Shown here piece by piece: positions 7,262 to 8,311 of a stretch of 8,311 nt of DNA (the stretch's first letter is position 1; each line of letters begins with the position of its first letter). The position numbers and the translations under genes were made by a program. Where the stretch lies: the NCBI GenBank assembly GCA_029777755.1, contig JAKORQ010000291.1:1-8311 (forward strand), read 5' to 3'. The notes under the pieces are model-generated. The model saw only the letters and a list, made by a program, of their open reading frames with translations, was not told the DNA's origin and did no database searches. The stretch comes from Planctomycetota bacterium. Its GTDB lineage: Bacteria > Planctomycetota > Phycisphaerae > Tepidisphaerales > Tepidisphaeraceae.

Positions 7262-7333
7262 AGACTAGCTCCGACAACCGCTTGCAACCTGCGAACCCGC
7301 TCGTCACGAATCCGCTTCAAAACATCACCGACG

Positions 7334-7360
7334 ACCACAATATACACTACAGGTTGTGGT
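7334..7360. promoter_or_regulatory. Inverted repeat over the dcd promoter, candidate operator
   Basis: ACCACAA (7334-7340) and TTGTGGT (7354-7360) form a perfect 7-bp inverted repeat with a 13-bp spacer. It overlaps the -10 box and fills the spacer of the dcd promoter, a classic repressor position. On the minus strand the stretch TATATTGTG within it resembles one half of the NrdR box, but the other half is poor and no paired second box was seen. The repeat is directly visible; the regulator is unknown. Confidence 0.45.
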
Positions 7361-7366
7361 GGTCAA
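7339..7366 (-). promoter_or_regulatory. Sigma70-type promoter for dcd
   Basis: On the minus strand, TTGACC (complement of 7361-7366; five of six consensus bases) is followed after 16 bp by TATATT (complement of 7339-7344; five of six). Transcription would start near 7332, giving a leader of about 70 nt before the dcd ATG. It is the best promoter match in this intergenic region for the minus strand. Confidence 0.6.
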
Positions 7367-7374
7367 ACAAACAA

Positions 7375-7409
7375 TCCCAACAATTGGTGTGCTCGCCCCT
7401 AAGTTGGGA
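7375..7409. repeat. Inverted repeat upstream of the dcd promoter
   Basis: TCCCAAC (7375-7381) and GTTGGGA (7403-7409) are perfect 7-bp inverted complements with a 21-bp spacer. The repeat lies just upstream of the dcd -35 box. The spacing of about 28 bp between arm centres could suit a dimeric regulator, but chance is a real alternative. Confidence 0.3.
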
Positions 7410-7470
7410 AAAGCACAGAACATACCGCCAAATGATCGGTTCGCAATGAGGTAAGCCTTTGAGAGTCAGG

Positions 7471-7479
7471 TTATCCACA
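7471..7479 (+). promoter_or_regulatory. Perfect DnaA box (TTATCCACA)
   Basis: The nonamer equals the high-affinity DnaA-binding consensus. A weaker copy, TTGTCTACA (7483-7491, two mismatches), begins 12 bp later in the same orientation. DnaA is known to bind at promoters of nucleotide-synthesis genes such as E. coli nrdAB, so a role at dcd is plausible. It is not evidence of an origin: there is no box cluster, no AT-rich unwinding region and no dnaA or dnaN nearby. A single 9-mer can also occur by chance. Confidence 0.4.
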
Positions 7480-7650
7480 GGGTTGTCTACAGCTTGTGCA
7501 GGCGGTTGAGGCCGCTTCCGAGCCAAGTGCTGGCCGGGCATGGACTTGGCGAAAAAGCAGGCTCATCCGAGTCCGCCGGCGGGCCGGCCCCGGGCTCCGG
7601 GCGAGGTCGCTCACCTCCAACAAGGCTTTGTGTAAGGCACTTAGCTTCCC

Positions 7651-7679
7651 TTGAGCGGCCGCGTCGGCCGCACTATTAT
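7651..7679 (+). promoter_or_regulatory. Sigma70-type promoter for acnA
   Basis: TTGAGC (7651-7656, four of six consensus bases) and TATTAT (7674-7679, five of six) are separated by an ideal 17 bp. Transcription would start near 7686, leaving a leader of about 50 nt before the acnA ATG. It is the only good match ahead of acnA that I found. Confidence 0.52.
7655..7671. promoter_or_regulatory. GC-rich palindrome within the acnA promoter spacer
   Basis: GCGGCCG (7655-7661) and CGGCCGC (7665-7671) form a perfect 7-bp inverted repeat around a 3-base centre. It occupies almost the whole gap between the -35 and -10 boxes, where a bound protein would affect polymerase access. It lies upstream of the predicted transcript, so an RNA hairpin role is less likely. 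No regulator can be named. Confidence 0.45.
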
Positions 7680-7736
7680 CGCGCTGGTTCCGCGCGGTGG
7701 CGGTGAGGTCCCGATACACAATACCCTTTGACACCC

Positions 7737-8311
7737 ATGAACAATCTCTTCGATACACAGGCGAATCTCTCATCCAAGGCTGGCGATCTTAAGTACTACT
7801 CACTCAAGAAGTTGGCGCAGGCAGGTTTCCCCGACGTCGAGACTCTGCCCTACTCGATCAAGGTGCTGCTTGAGAACTGTCTGCGCAATTACGACAACTT
7901 CCAGGTGACCGAGAAGGACGTCACCAACATCGCCAACTGGAAGGAATCGGAAATTCCTAGCAGCGAGGTGCCATTCAAGCCCGCCCGCGTCATCCTGCAG
8001 GACTTCACCGGCGTGCCCACCGTCGTCGACCTGGCGGCGATGCGGTCCGCCATCAAGCGGGCCGGCGGCGATCCCCGCAAGATCAACCCCCTCGTGCCCG
8101 TCGACCTGGTGATCGACCACTCCGTCCAGGTGGACTACTTCGGCACTCCAGACGCCCAGGACAAGAATGTCACCCTTGAGTTTGAACGCAATCGCGAGCG
8201 CTACGAGTTCCTCAAGTGGGGCCAGCAGGCATTCAACAACTTCCGCGTCGTGCCCCCCTCCAACGGTATCGTGCACCAGGTGAACCTGGAGTACCTGGCC
8301 CGCGTGATCAT
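7737..8311 (+). CDS. acnA: Aconitate hydratase A, N-terminal part, cut by the window edge
   Basis: The first 191 residues of an AcnA/IRP1-type aconitase, which interconverts citrate and isocitrate in the TCA cycle with a [4Fe-4S] cluster. Family segments appear in order: ARVILQDFTGVPTVVDLAAM (83-102), NPLVPVDLVIDHSVQVD (117-133), FERNRERYEFLKWGQQAF (149-166) and VVPPSNGIVHQVNLEYLA (171-188). Full-length proteins are about 900 residues, so the cluster-binding cysteines lie beyond the window and cannot be checked. The ATG at 7737 gives an N-terminus of typical length (MNNLFDTQANLSSKAG). No Shine-Dalgarno is evident; the nearest GAGG (7705-7708) is too far away. An in-frame TTG lies three codons upstream without better support. 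It is transcribed divergently from dcd. Confidence 0.95.
   Translation, partial: MNNLFDTQANLSSKAGDLKYYSLKKLAQAGFPDVETLPYSIKVLLENCLRNYDNFQVTEKDVTNIANWKESEIPSSEVPFKPARVILQDFTGVPTVVDLAAMRSAIKRAGGDPRKINPLVPVDLVIDHSVQVDYFGTPDAQDKNVTLEFERNRERYEFLKWGQQAFNNFRVVPPSNGIVHQVNLEYLARVI

Noticed and set aside
7500..7640. GC-rich inverted repeats (for example CCCGG/CCGGG near 7588-7600) as a small RNA or terminator
   Set aside because: Short stems in very GC-rich sequence with no T-tract and no promoter of their own; chance is the simplest explanation.
7262..7736. Possible replication origin because of a perfect DnaA box
   Set aside because: Only one perfect and one weak box, no AT-rich unwinding element and no dnaA, dnaN or gidA neighbours.
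7800..8276. Minus-strand open frame of 158 codons
   Set aside because: It is the antisense shadow of the conserved acnA N-terminus.

Overview
This is a GC-rich bacterial chromosomal segment with two convergent gene blocks and one divergent intergenic region. The class II NrdJ with a TSCPD-like region and a C-terminal Cys tail, the AcnA-type aconitase and the GC-rich sequence suit a free-living bacterium. My impression from the NrdJ and Dcd sequences is Planctomycetota or a related lineage, but this is recall only and is not proven by the window.

Left block (+ strand, 1-1567): the 3' part of a TatD-family metal-dependent hydrolase that lacks only its first few codons, then 55 bp later a class I SAM-dependent methyltransferase. 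The TatD protein looks like the diverged subfamily found in Ebo-type gene clusters (EboB). The two genes may be the end of a biosynthetic or export-related operon that lies mostly outside the window.

Centre (- strand, 7261 down to 1902): dcd (dCTP deaminase) is followed after 269 bp by a very large gene for B12-dependent ribonucleotide reductase (nrdJ). Both act in dNTP supply: NrdJ makes deoxynucleotides and Dcd diverts dCTP to dUTP on the route to dTTP. nrdJ ends at a strong rho-independent terminator (1844-1876). Its reading frame is interrupted by a 341-residue in-frame intein (4185-5207). The intein has canonical splice motifs and a LAGLIDADG homing-endonuclease-like core. It sits directly before the thiyl-radical cysteine and separates the N-x-C-x-E active-site motif, so the reductase should be inactive until protein splicing occurs.

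Right (7262-7736): a 475-bp divergent regulatory region. It holds a good sigma70-type promoter for dcd overlapped by a 7-bp inverted repeat, a perfect 9-mer DnaA box, and a sigma70-type promoter for acnA with a GC-rich palindrome in its spacer. The last 575 bp are the start of acnA (aconitate hydratase), cut by the window edge.

I see no CRISPR array, transposon, prophage, tRNA or rRNA. The most notable element is the active-site intein. It belongs to a known class of RNR inteins, so I do not claim it as a new system.
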